This document shows, in pieces, positions 16,501-23,927 of a stretch of 36,987 nucleotides of DNA. The notes below the pieces were generated by a model that saw nothing but the letters and a program-made list of their open reading frames with translations, was not told the DNA's origin and searched no databases. A program made the position numbers and the translations under genes. Position 1 is the first letter of the stretch, and each line of letters starts with the position of its first letter. The stretch is from a virus, in IMG/VR virus record IMGVR_UViG_3300008261_000641, positions 1 through 36,987 of that record; one strand, 5' to 3'.

Positions 16501-18622
16501 AAGGAATAGTCTTAACAAGGAAACGCTCACCAGCCTCAAGCGACCTGATCATGAGATTTCCGCCCTTGAGGACGAACGCTTCCCATGCCTTTGTCATCTG
16601 AGCCATCGCAGCCCTTGGAATTGCCTGAGATGGTGTCATCGTTCCCTGAGCGCTGATTGCACCGTAGAATTTCTGCACCTTAGGGCGCTGCTCTACGAAG
16701 TCAATACCACGCTGGACAATCGAAGGCTGCTTTGCTCGTGCAGTGCTGATTCGTCGCTGGAGATAATCCATCGCTCGACCAGGCATACCGCCGATCTGAA
16801 TTGCCCTAGCACGGGCAGCCATCCCAGCACCACGAATTCCTTCCGCTGCACTTGAGATGATTGGGGTAGCAGCGGCTGAGATTGCGCTACGTGCTGGTGC
16901 AGTGACGCGAGCCACCGTTGCGCCAACACGCTTTCCTACCATGACAAGCGGGTTTACGACCGCTCGCGTAATAGTCTGCCCAAGAGCAGCAAAGCCCCTT
17001 TGCAGCGCTGCGAAAAAGACAGACCACTGGTTAAGTTTGAGAATGTTCTTAATTGGAGCAATAAAGTTATTTTTAATCGCTGGACCGACAGCAGTTTCTT
17101 TTGCAAGGAACTGAAGTTCTCGGTAGCCTACGCCAAGCAAGGCGATTGTGCCAGAAAGAACAAGCATTGTCCCGACAAGCGCGAGAAGCGCGCCGCCAAA
17201 CAGAGTGACTGTACCAATGAGACCAGCAATACCCTTATTGTTAAGGATCATTCCTTCAAGGCTCTTTGAGAACCCTTCAGAAGCGTCAGCAGCGGCTTCA
17301 AGTGCTGGGGACATTGCGTTACCAAGAGCCATACGGATCGCTTCAAAGGACGCAGTAATTCTTGTCTGCGATGCTTTTGCAGAGTTGCCGATGGTCTCAA
17401 GGTCGTTATTGAAGTCTTTAGTCGCGTTTGCGAGGACTTCGGTGTACTTGCTTGTCTCGAAGAGGCTCTTGCCGTATTGCTCATATGAAGCAATACCCTG
17501 CTGGATCGTCGTGACCAACGGAGCCATTTCGTTCTGAGTCGTCATGATGGCAAGGATCTCAGCACGTCGTGCTGGTGTCACTTTCATCAATGCTTGAGTA
17601 AGTGTATCAATGTACTCGCGGTATCCGATGAAGGAGCCGCCGCGCTTCATAACGGTGTCAAAGGTCTTCCCTACTCCCATTGTGGAAGTAAAGAGACCGT
17701 CAAGTGCCTTTCTAGCCTCGTTGCTAGGATCGACCATCTTGGTAAGCGTCTGTCGGAGTGCTCGACCAGCCATACCGCCCTTGATCTGTTCATCCGAGAA
17801 CTCGGAGAGAATGATCAATGCGTCATCGAAAGATGCGCCCATCTGCTTTGCGATAGGACCGACCATCTTGAAGGCTTCGAAGTAGTTCGTCATTTCAGCC
17901 GCAGACTTCTGCGTCACTGAATAGAGTTTTTCCATGATATTAGGAATGTCGGTCATGCTCATGCCGAATTCCTGGACGATACCGTTTACGCCCTTAATCG
18001 CGGTTTCTAGGTTCGTCGATGTAATACCAGCAGCCTGAAGAATAGGCGTGAACTGGCGCATGACTTCGTTAAGATCTTCCTGATTCTTAACCGTCACACC
18101 TGTGGTAGATGCGTAGAAGTATAGACCTTCGGTAATGGTCGTAGCGTCGAACATACCGAACGATCGTGCAAGATCGTTAGATGCCTTGATGACCATATCG
18201 ACAGACTGCGCCGTTTGCCCAGCGCTGCCAGTCGCCATGTCGAATGACGCTACGGCACGTCTAGCCTGATAATCGATTTTAGCGAATGCGTCGATCCAGC
18301 CCTTAACCGCGTCCATCGCGGCGCGACCGAGCGCCTGAGCCTGATAGCCAGCAACCGAAAGAGCGTACGCCTGCCTGCGTGACTGATCGATTGCTCGCTG
18401 TGTATCTCGGTATTGCTGCTGATTGTTCTTAGCAATACGCTTCTGGGCAGCGTCCTTCTTGTGGAATGCTGCAAGTTCCGCGTTCATTGCTGATGTTTGA
18501 GAGCCAGCGCCTGCTGCGCCGCCAGTAAGAGCCTTCTTCATCTTAGAAGAACCAGCAATAATCTGGTTAAAGCCCCGATTATTACTGGTACTGTCAATAT
18601 GAATATTTGCGTCTCGTGCCAT
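13574..18622 (-). CDS. Tail tape measure protein
   Basis: This 1682-residue protein sets tail length and is ejected ahead of DNA. An N-terminal TP901-type tape measure core occupies residues ~90-380 (FDMATGSAGQTAQSVDMVIKASNDLARSFG, ASTTGVTVKNQEDLNEVMRQ, LIILSEFSDEQIKGGMAGRAL). Hydrophobic segments follow at ~465-500 (LFGGALLALVGTMLVL) and in two later clusters (FSPIAVIIEFMIGFVSGFF; MLIEWILSLFNLIVAVFDII). A coiled coil is seen at LEASKAGASLAERARIDAEIAKL. The C-terminal third holds several degenerate ~75-residue repeats built on AVGSAxxxFKDL and NMxxIVKTFVA. At the usual ~0.15 nm per residue the tail would be about 250 nm. The start has GAGG seven bases upstream of ATG. A hairpin with a U-tract lies just upstream. 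Confidence 0.95.
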   Translation of the reverse strand: MARDANIHIDSTSNNRGFNQIIAGSSKMKKALTGGAAGAGSQTSAMNAELAAFHKKDAAQKRIAKNNQQQYRDTQRAIDQSRRQAYALSVAGYQAQALGRAAMDAVKGWIDAFAKIDYQARRAVASFDMATGSAGQTAQSVDMVIKASNDLARSFGMFDATTITEGLYFYASTTGVTVKNQEDLNEVMRQFTPILQAAGITSTNLETAIKGVNGIVQEFGMSMTDIPNIMEKLYSVTQKSAAEMTNYFEAFKMVGPIAKQMGASFDDALIILSEFSDEQIKGGMAGRALRQTLTKMVDPSNEARKALDGLFTSTMGVGKTFDTVMKRGGSFIGYREYIDTLTQALMKVTPARRAEILAIMTTQNEMAPLVTTIQQGIASYEQYGKSLFETSKYTEVLANATKDFNNDLETIGNSAKASQTRITASFEAIRMALGNAMSPALEAAADASEGFSKSLEGMILNNKGIAGLIGTVTLFGGALLALVGTMLVLSGTIALLGVGYRELQFLAKETAVGPAIKNNFIAPIKNILKLNQWSVFFAALQRGFAALGQTITRAVVNPLVMVGKRVGATVARVTAPARSAISAAATPIISSAAEGIRGAGMAARARAIQIGGMPGRAMDYLQRRISTARAKQPSIVQRGIDFVEQRPKVQKFYGAISAQGTMTPSQAIPRAAMAQMTKAWEAFVLKGGNLMIRSLEAGERFLVKTIPSIRPALNRAWEAYIRVGGDAMMAGLEGGERLLISFGDRVATARRVAAQTIGKVGPKLNQFILNFYDATVGNLQKFNFGAMLESIKTGLQNGLGRVQASVNYFKSGGARRTISTAFDSMKVGIKNFAAAARQQVRFVAEAIKPIAQRAVSIAKSGGAAVTAAGKGAVAAGGAGVGILKGAATALFNSKGVKTLMSMVSKLFGFLKTGALKAGSAIKGIFSPIAVIIEFMIGFVSGFFKVFTTQSKKAGEDATKSFNPFAMLIEWILSLFNLIVAVFDIIRAVGEALGALTARLIQGLGDLPIVGTIVDIAGAGIGAVTGFVNGLADAIGGAADNLSTFANEVANGVNDMRIELGNNINKIAELEASKAGASLAERARIDAEIAKLKARNAVLEKEIGLTNALGRTRAEVLSMRDSWWADLPGNKDGSTAEGIDTVAEDTRTALEKALDVARQGADLKKALAEIGNTNMMALVNKSMGKVAAAVKRAIELVAEAVAGLSTQTQQDAADFSENAQKVIGAVADAVDAFKGLASVKVPGAAKITAVIVALHKVVSTFVAKMTGFDATKLANSAAISSAASDIAQAVGSAVSAFKDLQEQVGTFQPKAYIDKLITNIKMVVKAFVAGTAGIGTIKVLEAKSKIADAAEAIVSAVGSAAGVFKDLAEEITMPSATLIGRVIDNMASIVKTFVARSAAFGSLVKAEAAAKFAEPAQAIMDAIGATVNTFKDINTFVAPLESIVDDIISTMQMAISKMVSLSDRLAYDIKKLESTKTFSDVVSAVADAVTKTYEAFYRTVTGLDEFNTVIDVDQVFGWIEQSLTRMNAIAGMYSAAEIEKIASAADAASRVAEAINTFFGIAATASDDPTRLSNALQDSIQTIIDGIVAFNAGVASTGANFVDQLIAGMQSREGALQAQTDRLTSILGTAGNSSTTGAGQKLEITHVISDPTGALKNATASEVAALLSGDQFITNLRQSIKTQ

Positions 18623-18631
18623 TGCAATACC

Positions 18632-18674
18632 TCAAATAAAAAGAGATGCCCACCCCGTGTCAGACGGGGTGGGC
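18632..18674 (-). terminator. Intrinsic terminator between tail chaperone and tape measure genes
   Basis: A perfect 11-bp stem (GCCCACCCCGT / ACGGGGTGGGC on the minus strand) spans 18,648-18,674 with a five-base loop. It is followed after four bases by CTCTTTTTATTT. It sits between the chaperone stop (18,686) and the tape measure start (18,622). It would reduce transcription into the tape measure and fibre genes, setting a high-to-low expression step after the abundant tail tube protein. Confidence 0.75.
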
Positions 18675-18685
18675 GCGTCTGCGGG

Positions 18686-18940
18686 CTATTTAGTCAGTTG
18701 CTTCATTGCCACCGTGCGTTCTGCCAGCATGAACTGGAAGAAGGAATCTACGATGAATGAGGGCTGATCCAACAGTCCGCCAGAGTATGGCAAGCAGATG
18801 TAACCAGTTGGTACATTAACCATCCTGATTTCAGTCTGCTTGCCTCCCTGCTTTGGTACTTCGTGGATGACCAGTTGTCGCGTTCGACATTGGTCGTAGA
18901 GGGCGTAAGCCTCGCCAAGCCTAGGATATTGCTCGATCAC
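18686..18940 (-). CDS. Tail assembly chaperone, frameshifted (gpT-like) part
   Basis: This 84-residue frame overlaps the upstream chaperone by GTGA and lies in its -1 frame, between the tail tube and tape measure genes. That is the exact position and arrangement of lambda gpG/gpT. The -1 frame is open from the A AAG GGG heptamer at 18,967-18,973 through this ORF (peptide AAEGYARSG joins the two). The likely real product is therefore a fusion of about 218 residues made by occasional frameshifting, not an independent protein. It contains YPRLGEAYALYDQCRTRQL and a hydrophobic-aromatic C-terminus (PSFIVDSFFQFML). It binds and holds the tape measure during tail assembly (family knowledge). Confidence 0.75.
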   Translation of the reverse strand: MIEQYPRLGEAYALYDQCRTRQLVIHEVPKQGGKQTEIRMVNVPTGYICLPYSGGLLDQPSFIVDSFFQFMLAERTVAMKQLTK

Positions 18941-19341
18941 TCCTGAACGAGCGTAACCTTCGGCTGCCCCTTTAGCGAGGTCAAAGGCTTTCCCTCTTCC
19001 GCCTTATTCAACGACTGAGCGTTGAAGTGCTCGAACAGTGTGTTATCAACCCACTGTGCAGCCTCGGCGGAAAGGGCGTAATACGTCTCAAGGGATGGAG
19101 CGTCATCGACGGACCAGCCAACGAGAATATTCTTGAACAGCGTCTCCACGATGCCCTCGACGGTCGAGATCATCTGTGCAGCCTCAGCGCTCTCAAAGCC
19201 AGCCGAAGGCATCACCTTGAGAATTGCGTTGACCTCTCGCTTGGAAAGGTTCTGTCGGAGATCGAGCCAGTCACCTGACTCGTGTGTGTATCGCTTAACC
19301 TCATTGAGGTCAACGGGACGAAGGAAAGCCATGGGAGTCAT
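18937..19341 (-). CDS. Tail assembly chaperone (gpG-like)
   Basis: This 134-residue acidic, helical protein (AFLRPVDLNEVKRYTHESGDWLDLRQNLSKREVNAILK... LETYYALSAEAAQWVDNTLFEHF) lies directly after the tail tube gene and before the tape measure. Size, location, acidity and the overlapping -1 frame with a slippery heptamer near the end mark it as a gpG-type tail chaperone. Two starts are possible, ATG at 19,341 (close to GAGAGGGG) and ATG at 19,332; the N-terminal difference is three residues. Its zero-frame C-terminus after the slip site is only QPKVTLVQE. Confidence 0.8.
   Translation of the reverse strand: MTPMAFLRPVDLNEVKRYTHESGDWLDLRQNLSKREVNAILKVMPSAGFESAEAAQMISTVEGIVETLFKNILVGWSVDDAPSLETYYALSAEAAQWVDNTLFEHFNAQSLNKAEEGKPLTSLKGQPKVTLVQE
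18967..18973 (-). other. Programmed -1 frameshift heptamer A AAG GGG in tail chaperone gene
   Basis: The zero-frame codons CTA AAG GGG contain A AAG GGG, a canonical X XXY YYZ slip site nine codons before the zero-frame stop. After a -1 shift the reading (AAA GGG GCA GCC GAA GGT ...) passes without a stop into the 84-residue frame. Tail chaperone frameshifting at this point is conserved across long-tailed phages. Confidence 0.8.
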
Positions 19342-19370
19342 ACCCCTCTCTTATATACTATTGATTAATA

Positions 19371-20369
19371 TCAGGCAATGCCAGCGGCAGCGCCAGTCTT
19401 CGTGTTCACGAGCGTGACAGTGGCGATGTCGCCGCTGACAGGCTTGAGCACGGTGCATTCAACATCCTGCGAGATGAAGTCGCCAGCCGAAAGCGGAACG
19501 CCTACGGTGCGGTACTTGACTCGTGGGAGATTGACCACAAGGCTGTGGTAGGTGGTTCCGCCGATGAGAGGACCACGGAACGTCAACTCAACAGCGAACT
19601 CGCTGTCGTTGAGAAGTCGGTCGTACTCAGTCCCATCCTGGAAGTCCATGCTCATTGAGAGCGTGATCTCTCGAGCGCCCATCGCCACGCGGCTGTAGCC
19701 ACGGGTCTGGCGAAGCGTACCAATGTGCTCCACATTGTTGTTGACCGAAAGCGTTACGTCCTTGACGATGGCGCTATCCGAGCCGCCGATCGAAACCTTG
19801 GCTCCATTGAAGTGGAACGGGTTGACCGAGACCGCTGCGTAAGCAGGGGTCAGCGGGGTCGCTGGGGAGATGCGCTGACGGTTAGTACCGTCAAGACCGA
19901 TAGAAGCGGTCACGATCTCGCCGTATGAAGCGCGCAGTTCGAGCGTGTTCACGCGAACACCTGAGTACTGCATCTGGAGTGCGCCAGTCGATCCGCCGTC
20001 AGTACCAGCAGCGTACGTTTCAAACGTAAGCGTTGGCGAGGCGTTTCCTGGCGTGAAGACGTGGCTGTACGAACCGCTTGCACCAGAGGTGCTTGCGCTC
20101 GAGGCAGCAAAAGCCGACTTCAAGAGGAGTTCAACGTCCTCTGAGACCAGTGGCATTTCGAGCGAGCCGTTCACAACGAACGGTGCAGGAAGCGCGAGCG
20201 TCATGTCGCGCGAGCCACGAATGGTCATTGGTGAGAGATAGTCGTTAGTGTCGTCGAATGATACGCTGGTAGCGGCAAGGAACTTATCTGGGGTAACGAA
20301 CGTACCCTCAGTGGTCTCCTTACCGAACACGACGTAACCAAGTGCGCCGACTCCGATGTTATTAGCCAT
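19371..20369 (-). CDS. Major tail (tube) protein
   Basis: This 332-residue protein has the tail-tube pattern GYVVFGKETTEGTFVTPDKFLAATSVSFDDTNDYLSPMTIRGSRDM. It continues with VVNGSLEMPLVSEDVELLLKSAF, TLTFETYAAGTDG, SGVRVNTLELRASYGEIVTASIGLDG and VSIGGSDSAIVKDVTLSVNNNVEHI. This is the phage tail tube (Phage_tube_2-like) fold that polymerises as hexamer rings around the tape measure. It lies between the terminator-like connector gene and the chaperones. It probably has high expression, because the only hairpin with a U-tract in the late module follows the chaperones just downstream. GGAG precedes ATG. Confidence 0.9.
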   Translation of the reverse strand: MANNIGVGALGYVVFGKETTEGTFVTPDKFLAATSVSFDDTNDYLSPMTIRGSRDMTLALPAPFVVNGSLEMPLVSEDVELLLKSAFAASSASTSGASGSYSHVFTPGNASPTLTFETYAAGTDGGSTGALQMQYSGVRVNTLELRASYGEIVTASIGLDGTNRQRISPATPLTPAYAAVSVNPFHFNGAKVSIGGSDSAIVKDVTLSVNNNVEHIGTLRQTRGYSRVAMGAREITLSMSMDFQDGTEYDRLLNDSEFAVELTFRGPLIGGTTYHSLVVNLPRVKYRTVGVPLSAGDFISQDVECTVLKPVSGDIATVTLVNTKTGAAAGIA

Positions 20370-20389
20370 GGCTATTTATTCTCCATATC

Positions 20390-20860
20390 TTATCGGGCAA
20401 AGCCCTTTGAAATCATCAGGCTTACCCTGCCTGTCTTGACGATCGCGTTTCCGCGTGGCTCGACATCATATGTCGTATCGAGCACTACCGTGTCGATAAC
20501 GAGACCGTCGAGTTGCCGCTTGTCTTGCTGCCTAAACCACCGCGCGATGAGTTCTGCAGCCTGAACCAAGATCCTGTCACCAATCGCCTCCGAAGAGTCG
20601 AGTTCAAAAAACTGGCGTGCATCGATCATGAGCAGAATGTCCACATTTAAGGACCTGCGATCGTACCCAGTTGTCTCTGCGTCTGGTGACTCAGACTTTG
20701 GTTCCACAATAATTGCTGGCATCAGGCTCTGTGGGATGACTCCAGGGTCACCGAAGTACACATCCTTTACCTCCAGAACATCAGAGATGCCATTAGATGT
20801 TCGAGGAAGAGCGATCATCGCCTTAATTTCTGCGATGAGTCGATCAATTACTTGTTCCAT
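20390..20860 (-). CDS. Tail terminator / head-tail joining protein
   Basis: This 156-residue protein starts at ATG 20,860, eight residues inside the longest open frame, because AGGAGG lies four bases before it and an upstream TTG has none. The sequence (VIDRLIAEIKAMIAL, PQSLMPAIIVEPKSESPDAETTGYDRRSLNVDILLMIDAR, DGLVIDTVVLDTTYDVEPRGNAIVKTGRVSLMI) has the alternating alpha/beta pattern of siphophage tail terminators (gpU-like) that cap the tube. It overlaps the upstream virion morphogenesis gene, whose TAG stop lies just upstream of this gene's ribosome site, and is followed by the tail tube gene. The assignment rests on gene order as much as sequence. Confidence 0.7.
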   Translation of the reverse strand: MEQVIDRLIAEIKAMIALPRTSNGISDVLEVKDVYFGDPGVIPQSLMPAIIVEPKSESPDAETTGYDRRSLNVDILLMIDARQFFELDSSEAIGDRILVQAAELIARWFRQQDKRQLDGLVIDTVVLDTTYDVEPRGNAIVKTGRVSLMISKGFAR

Positions 20861-20868
20861 GTTCCCTC

Positions 20869-21759
20869 CTAGGCGCGATGCCAAGCCTTACCGCTGCGGA
20901 GGAATCTCTCCTCAACAGTTTCAATGTTATCTTGGTTCAGCACGATGCTATTGAGAACTGATTTCTTAATAGCACTTCCGATGAACTTGTAACCTTGACT
21001 CGACTTATTCTTGATATCGCCAATCGGATAGAACTTTCGCGGAGGGACTGGGCGAGCGCCCTGACCCCATACCGACGAAATGTAACCATATTGGTGTAGC
21101 GCCTTCCACGAACCCGCACCAGGCGAAAGGTCCATTCGGAAAGAAGCCATTCTTGTTTCTTTGTTGCCGCTGATTGCCATAAGAACTTTTAGTTTGATCT
21201 TGTCGGCAGCAGCCTCAGTCTTAAAACTCGAGTTGCTTTCGTGGCGAATTCCTTCTCCGCCCCTGCTCTTTTCTCCAGTGACCACGCTTTTCAGCGCGCC
21301 AGTGTTTCGAAGAATGTGGTCGTAACCACGAGTAGGCAAATAGGCTCCACCAGCAGCAACTTTGCTTTCACCGTCCGTTCTGGACCTTCGACCCTTTAGG
21401 GTTTGCAGGCTTTTAGATGGACGGATCTGATTTGCGGTAGCAGCAGTAAGGCGTTGCCATTTCTGACCGCCATATGCGCCTTCTGTCTTGAACTGCTGCT
21501 TGGCAAACTCGTACATGCCCTTCTCGACGTTCTTAAAGATTGAGGCATATCGGCGAGAATATCCAGCAGTTCTCCTACGCTGGTTAATCATGTTGTCAGC
21601 AATAACCGTCAGCGTTTCGACTTTGATGTCTAGCGTTACAGACGGCAGTCTCCTGTCGGCAAGAGAAGCCATAGGGATCATTCGCCCACGAGGAGTAATC
21701 GCGTAAACAACTTTTGACCTAGCAAAGATTCGCTTTGTCGTTTGAGGTGAGCGCATCAT
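20869..21759 (-). CDS. Virion morphogenesis / tail completion protein (Mu gpG or P2 gpS-like)
   Basis: This is a 296-residue basic protein. The central part QFKTEGAYGGQKWQRLTAATANQI, then GYDHILRNTGALKSVV, then ALHQYGYISSVWGQGARPVPPRKFYPIGD is the hallmark of the phage virion morphogenesis (tail completion) family: a YG...W..L....., an I LRxTGxLxxS element, HQxG and P.R.F. The N-terminal ~90 residues (RRLPSVTLDIKVETLTVIADNMI) are an additional helical region. It lies between the head-tail connector and the terminator, as expected for the neck. It ends with TAG. Confidence 0.8.
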   Translation of the reverse strand: MMRSPQTTKRIFARSKVVYAITPRGRMIPMASLADRRLPSVTLDIKVETLTVIADNMINQRRRTAGYSRRYASIFKNVEKGMYEFAKQQFKTEGAYGGQKWQRLTAATANQIRPSKSLQTLKGRRSRTDGESKVAAGGAYLPTRGYDHILRNTGALKSVVTGEKSRGGEGIRHESNSSFKTEAAADKIKLKVLMAISGNKETRMASFRMDLSPGAGSWKALHQYGYISSVWGQGARPVPPRKFYPIGDIKNKSSQGYKFIGSAIKKSVLNSIVLNQDNIETVEERFLRSGKAWHRA

Positions 21760-21761
21760 GG

Positions 21762-22328
21762 CTACACCCCGATTCGGCGACGGCGGTAAATCCCTAGTAG
21801 GTCAGCGATCTGCTGTGTGCTAAGTGGAATAATTTCTGGAACCGTATCCTGAGCGCCTCCATAGTCAGGCTTCAGCAACTCGCTCATGAATAGCGCCGTC
21901 GCATGCTTGATGGCTGGTGGAAGCGATGCGTACCCTGCGGTGTACACAATGGTGTACTTCGATGCAGACGAGAAGTTGGTGATCTCGCTGTTAGGACCAA
22001 GGATAATCTTGCCGTACTTGTCATGATCGGTCGTGCGCGTAAGTGACGAGCCAGTTACCGTTGTAACCACTGGGGTCTCGGCAACGGTCGTCTCAGTTAG
22101 CGACGTGATCGAGATGATTGGATACTGATTTGTTAGGTAGGTTGCGGTGTTGTCGCCCAGGAACGTTTCGGTGTAGGTGGTCTGCTCAAAGATTCGCTCG
22201 CAGTAGGATTCTACCTGCTCCGTGGCGATCTCGATAAGCGAGTCCAACTGGTCCGAAGAGTACTGGCGAAGTGCCACGCCCAGCGGCTTATTCTTAAACT
22301 CATCCGCTGTGATGTACTTTCGAGCCAT
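21762..22328 (-). CDS. Head-tail connector protein (gp6/adaptor-like)
   Basis: This 188-residue protein opens with YITADEFKNKPLGVALRQYSSDQLDSLIEIATEQVESYCERIF, the helical bundle seen in HK97 gp6/SPP1 gp15-type adaptors. A beta-rich middle follows (TETFLGDNTATYLTNQYPIISITSLTET), then KYTIVYTAGYASLPPAIKHATALFMSELL, a phrase typical of this family (YxxGYxxxPxxIKxAxxxLxxE). Adaptors form a dodecamer or similar ring under the portal. GAGG lies six bases before ATG. It ends with TAG just before the next start. Confidence 0.85.
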   Translation of the reverse strand: MARKYITADEFKNKPLGVALRQYSSDQLDSLIEIATEQVESYCERIFEQTTYTETFLGDNTATYLTNQYPIISITSLTETTVAETPVVTTVTGSSLTRTTDHDKYGKIILGPNSEITNFSSASKYTIVYTAGYASLPPAIKHATALFMSELLKPDYGGAQDTVPEIIPLSTQQIADLLGIYRRRRIGV

Positions 22329-22346
22329 TCGTTACCTCATTTCTTC

Positions 22347-22472
22347 CTACGAAGACGTGTGAATGCAGCGCTTGAAGATGGCTCGGCGTTTACCGCCAAG
22401 GTCTAGCGACTTATTGCGCTGAAGAACCGCTTTCTTGAGCAGGCTCTTGTTCCGAGCGAAGGGTCGAGCCAT
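22347..22472 (-). CDS. 41-residue basic protein overlapping the glycosyltransferase 3-prime end
   Basis: An ATG at 22,472 follows a strong AAGGGAGG with a six-base spacer inside the glycosyltransferase gene. The frame reads MARPFARNKSLLKKAVLQRN to TAG at 22,347, overlapping the upstream gene by 62 bases in a different frame. The peptide contains a duplicated RNKSL and is highly basic (at least 13 Arg/Lys/His), suggesting nucleic-acid or capsid-interior binding. The ribosome site, and the fact that it fills the otherwise empty gap before the connector gene, argue for a real gene. I do not recognise a family. Confidence 0.6.
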   Translation of the reverse strand: MARPFARNKSLLKKAVLQRNKSLDLGGKRRAIFKRCIHTSS

Positions 22473-23616
22473 TGAAAGCCTCCCTTAGATATTCTTGATA
22501 GTTGTCCCAAGTAAGTTCTTTTGCACGCTCAATGCCCTTCTTGGACATGATGGCGCGGCGCTCTGCGCTCTTTCGAAGTCGGCTAATCTCGTCAGCAATG
22601 ACGGATGGCTTGATGTTGGCGTATCTGCTATGGCTTTTGTTAATCACCCAGTCATTGACCTGCAATCTAACACCAGCATTGCCGATTACCTCAGCCCCTG
22701 CGCCGTAGTTCGTATGCATCACGGGAAGACCGCACGCCATTGCCTCAGCCAAAGGAAGACCAAAGCCTTCCACCTGTGAGGGCAGGACAAATACGTCTGC
22801 CATGTTATAGAGATCAACAAGACCAGGCTTGTTGACTCCGCGCAGTTCAATCGCGTCGTTGTGACGCTTATGATCTGGCGGGAAGAATACTCGGTCGGAG
22901 ATCCCCATCTCTACCGCAAGTTGCGGGAGATTGTGTCCGCCGAGGTAGTAGTTGTTAAACGGAACTGTATGTGCATACAGGATAACGTCTTTGTACTTGC
23001 TCGAGATAATACTGATCGCCTCGAACAAACGTCCCCATTGCTTTCGCTCGACGTTCTGTGCTACGCACATGACGACGAACTTATCGTTCCAGCCTACGGC
23101 ATAGCGCTTGGCATCTCGCTCATCCGCACTCATTGGTGCGAAGTCGCTCGAAACCCCATGGTACGCCATCTTCGCATTCAGACCCGCTGCCTTTAGGATC
23201 TCCACGCCGTAGTTTGAGCACGTGATTAGATTGAGCCTTGGTGTCTGACTTAGAACGTCGACCCACTGCTGATTCAGCGGAGCGCCCTCGACGGGCATGT
23301 ACGCCGTGATCGGAAGTTGGTACAGATTCTTTTTGAGAAGCCATGCTGTCACCGTTGCTGGATCGCCAATGATGTGGACTGCCTCAGGAGCATGCTCCTC
23401 AACGACCTCATCTACTAGCGTCCATCCAATCGAGTCAATAGCCTGATTCTTGATCGGGAAGAACTTACCACCAGGGATTTCCCTTTGGGCTGTGTCCTGT
23501 CCGCCGATGACGAGCAACTCATGACCCGCATCGAGCAATTCTTTGTAGGCAACGGAATTGACGATACCGAAGCCAGTTTTAATAAACGGGGAATCACCAA
23601 GCATCAGGATTTTCAT
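22411..23616 (-). CDS. GT4-type (GT-B fold) glycosyltransferase in the head-gene cluster
   Basis: This 401-residue protein starts at ATG 23,616, chosen because GAGG lies six bases upstream; an ATG nine codons earlier overlaps the previous gene. The N-terminal Rossmann-like part (MKILMLGDSPFIKTGFGIV, then PITAYMPVEG, SNYGVEILKAAGL) is joined to a C-terminal nucleotide-sugar-binding domain (FVVMCVAQNVERKQW, LVDLYNMADVFVLPSQVEGFGLPLAEAMACGLPVM). The EX7E retaining signature is E283...E291. No membrane segment is seen. Genes of this type between capsid and connector genes may glycosylate virion proteins or host surface sugars; the substrate is unknown. Confidence 0.9.
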   Translation of the reverse strand: MKILMLGDSPFIKTGFGIVNSVAYKELLDAGHELLVIGGQDTAQREIPGGKFFPIKNQAIDSIGWTLVDEVVEEHAPEAVHIIGDPATVTAWLLKKNLYQLPITAYMPVEGAPLNQQWVDVLSQTPRLNLITCSNYGVEILKAAGLNAKMAYHGVSSDFAPMSADERDAKRYAVGWNDKFVVMCVAQNVERKQWGRLFEAISIISSKYKDVILYAHTVPFNNYYLGGHNLPQLAVEMGISDRVFFPPDHKRHNDAIELRGVNKPGLVDLYNMADVFVLPSQVEGFGLPLAEAMACGLPVMHTNYGAGAEVIGNAGVRLQVNDWVINKSHSRYANIKPSVIADEISRLRKSAERRAIMSKKGIERAKELTWDNYQEYLREAFNGSTLRSEQEPAQESGSSAQ

Positions 23617-23617
23617 G

Positions 23618-23833
23618 TCAGTCCTCGACGATCTCGTAGCCATTCATGCGCATGCGGTTGACCCAGTGCGGCTTATCCGCAGGGATCACTGCTACGCTAT
23701 TCACAACTTCAACTTCACCGTCGTAGAAATACTCGGTGCAGTTGATATCAGACGAAACTTCATGCTTCATCTTGACATCTTTTGGCTCGCCATCGAGTCG
23801 AGAGATCGAAGGTTCTACTCGCTTAGGCATCAT
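23618..23833 (-). CDS. Small protein downstream of major capsid gene, function unknown
   Basis: This 71-residue protein has AAAGGAGG just before two adjacent ATG codons (23,833 and 23,830). The sequence PSISRLDGEPKDVKMKHEVSSDINCTEYFYDGEVEVVNSVAVIPADKPHWVNRMRMNGYEIVED is mixed alpha/beta with a C-terminal acidic end. Small proteins at this site are common in phages and include capsid decoration or stabilising proteins, but there is no recognisable family here. It follows hairpins after the capsid gene and its TGA overlaps the context of the glycosyltransferase start. Confidence 0.65.
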   Translation of the reverse strand: MMPKRVEPSISRLDGEPKDVKMKHEVSSDINCTEYFYDGEVEVVNSVAVIPADKPHWVNRMRMNGYEIVED

Positions 23834-23854
23834 GTGCCTCCTTTCAGTATTGGT

Positions 23855-23892
23855 GGCGGGGAGTCGACCCTCACTGGAGCCGACCCCCCGCC
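23855..23892 (-). terminator. GC-rich hairpin after major capsid gene
   Basis: On the minus strand GGCGGGGGGTCG (23,892-23,881) pairs with CGACTCCCCGCC (23,866-23,855), a 12-bp stem with one G-U wobble and a 14-base loop that can fold further. No U-tract follows. It may attenuate transcription or protect the abundant capsid mRNA 3-prime end. Confidence 0.5.
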
Positions 23893-23904
23893 GCTAACAT
23901 TACA

Positions 23905-23920
23905 CTAGTCAGAGGACTAG
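23905..23920 (-). repeat. Small perfect inverted repeat between capsid stop and large hairpin
   Basis: CTAGTC-CTCT-GACTAG on the minus strand forms a 6-bp stem with a tetraloop eight bases after the capsid stop codon. Together with the following GC hairpin it makes a double stem-loop 3-prime of the most expressed head gene. Confidence 0.5.
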
Positions 23921-23927
23921 AGCAAAA

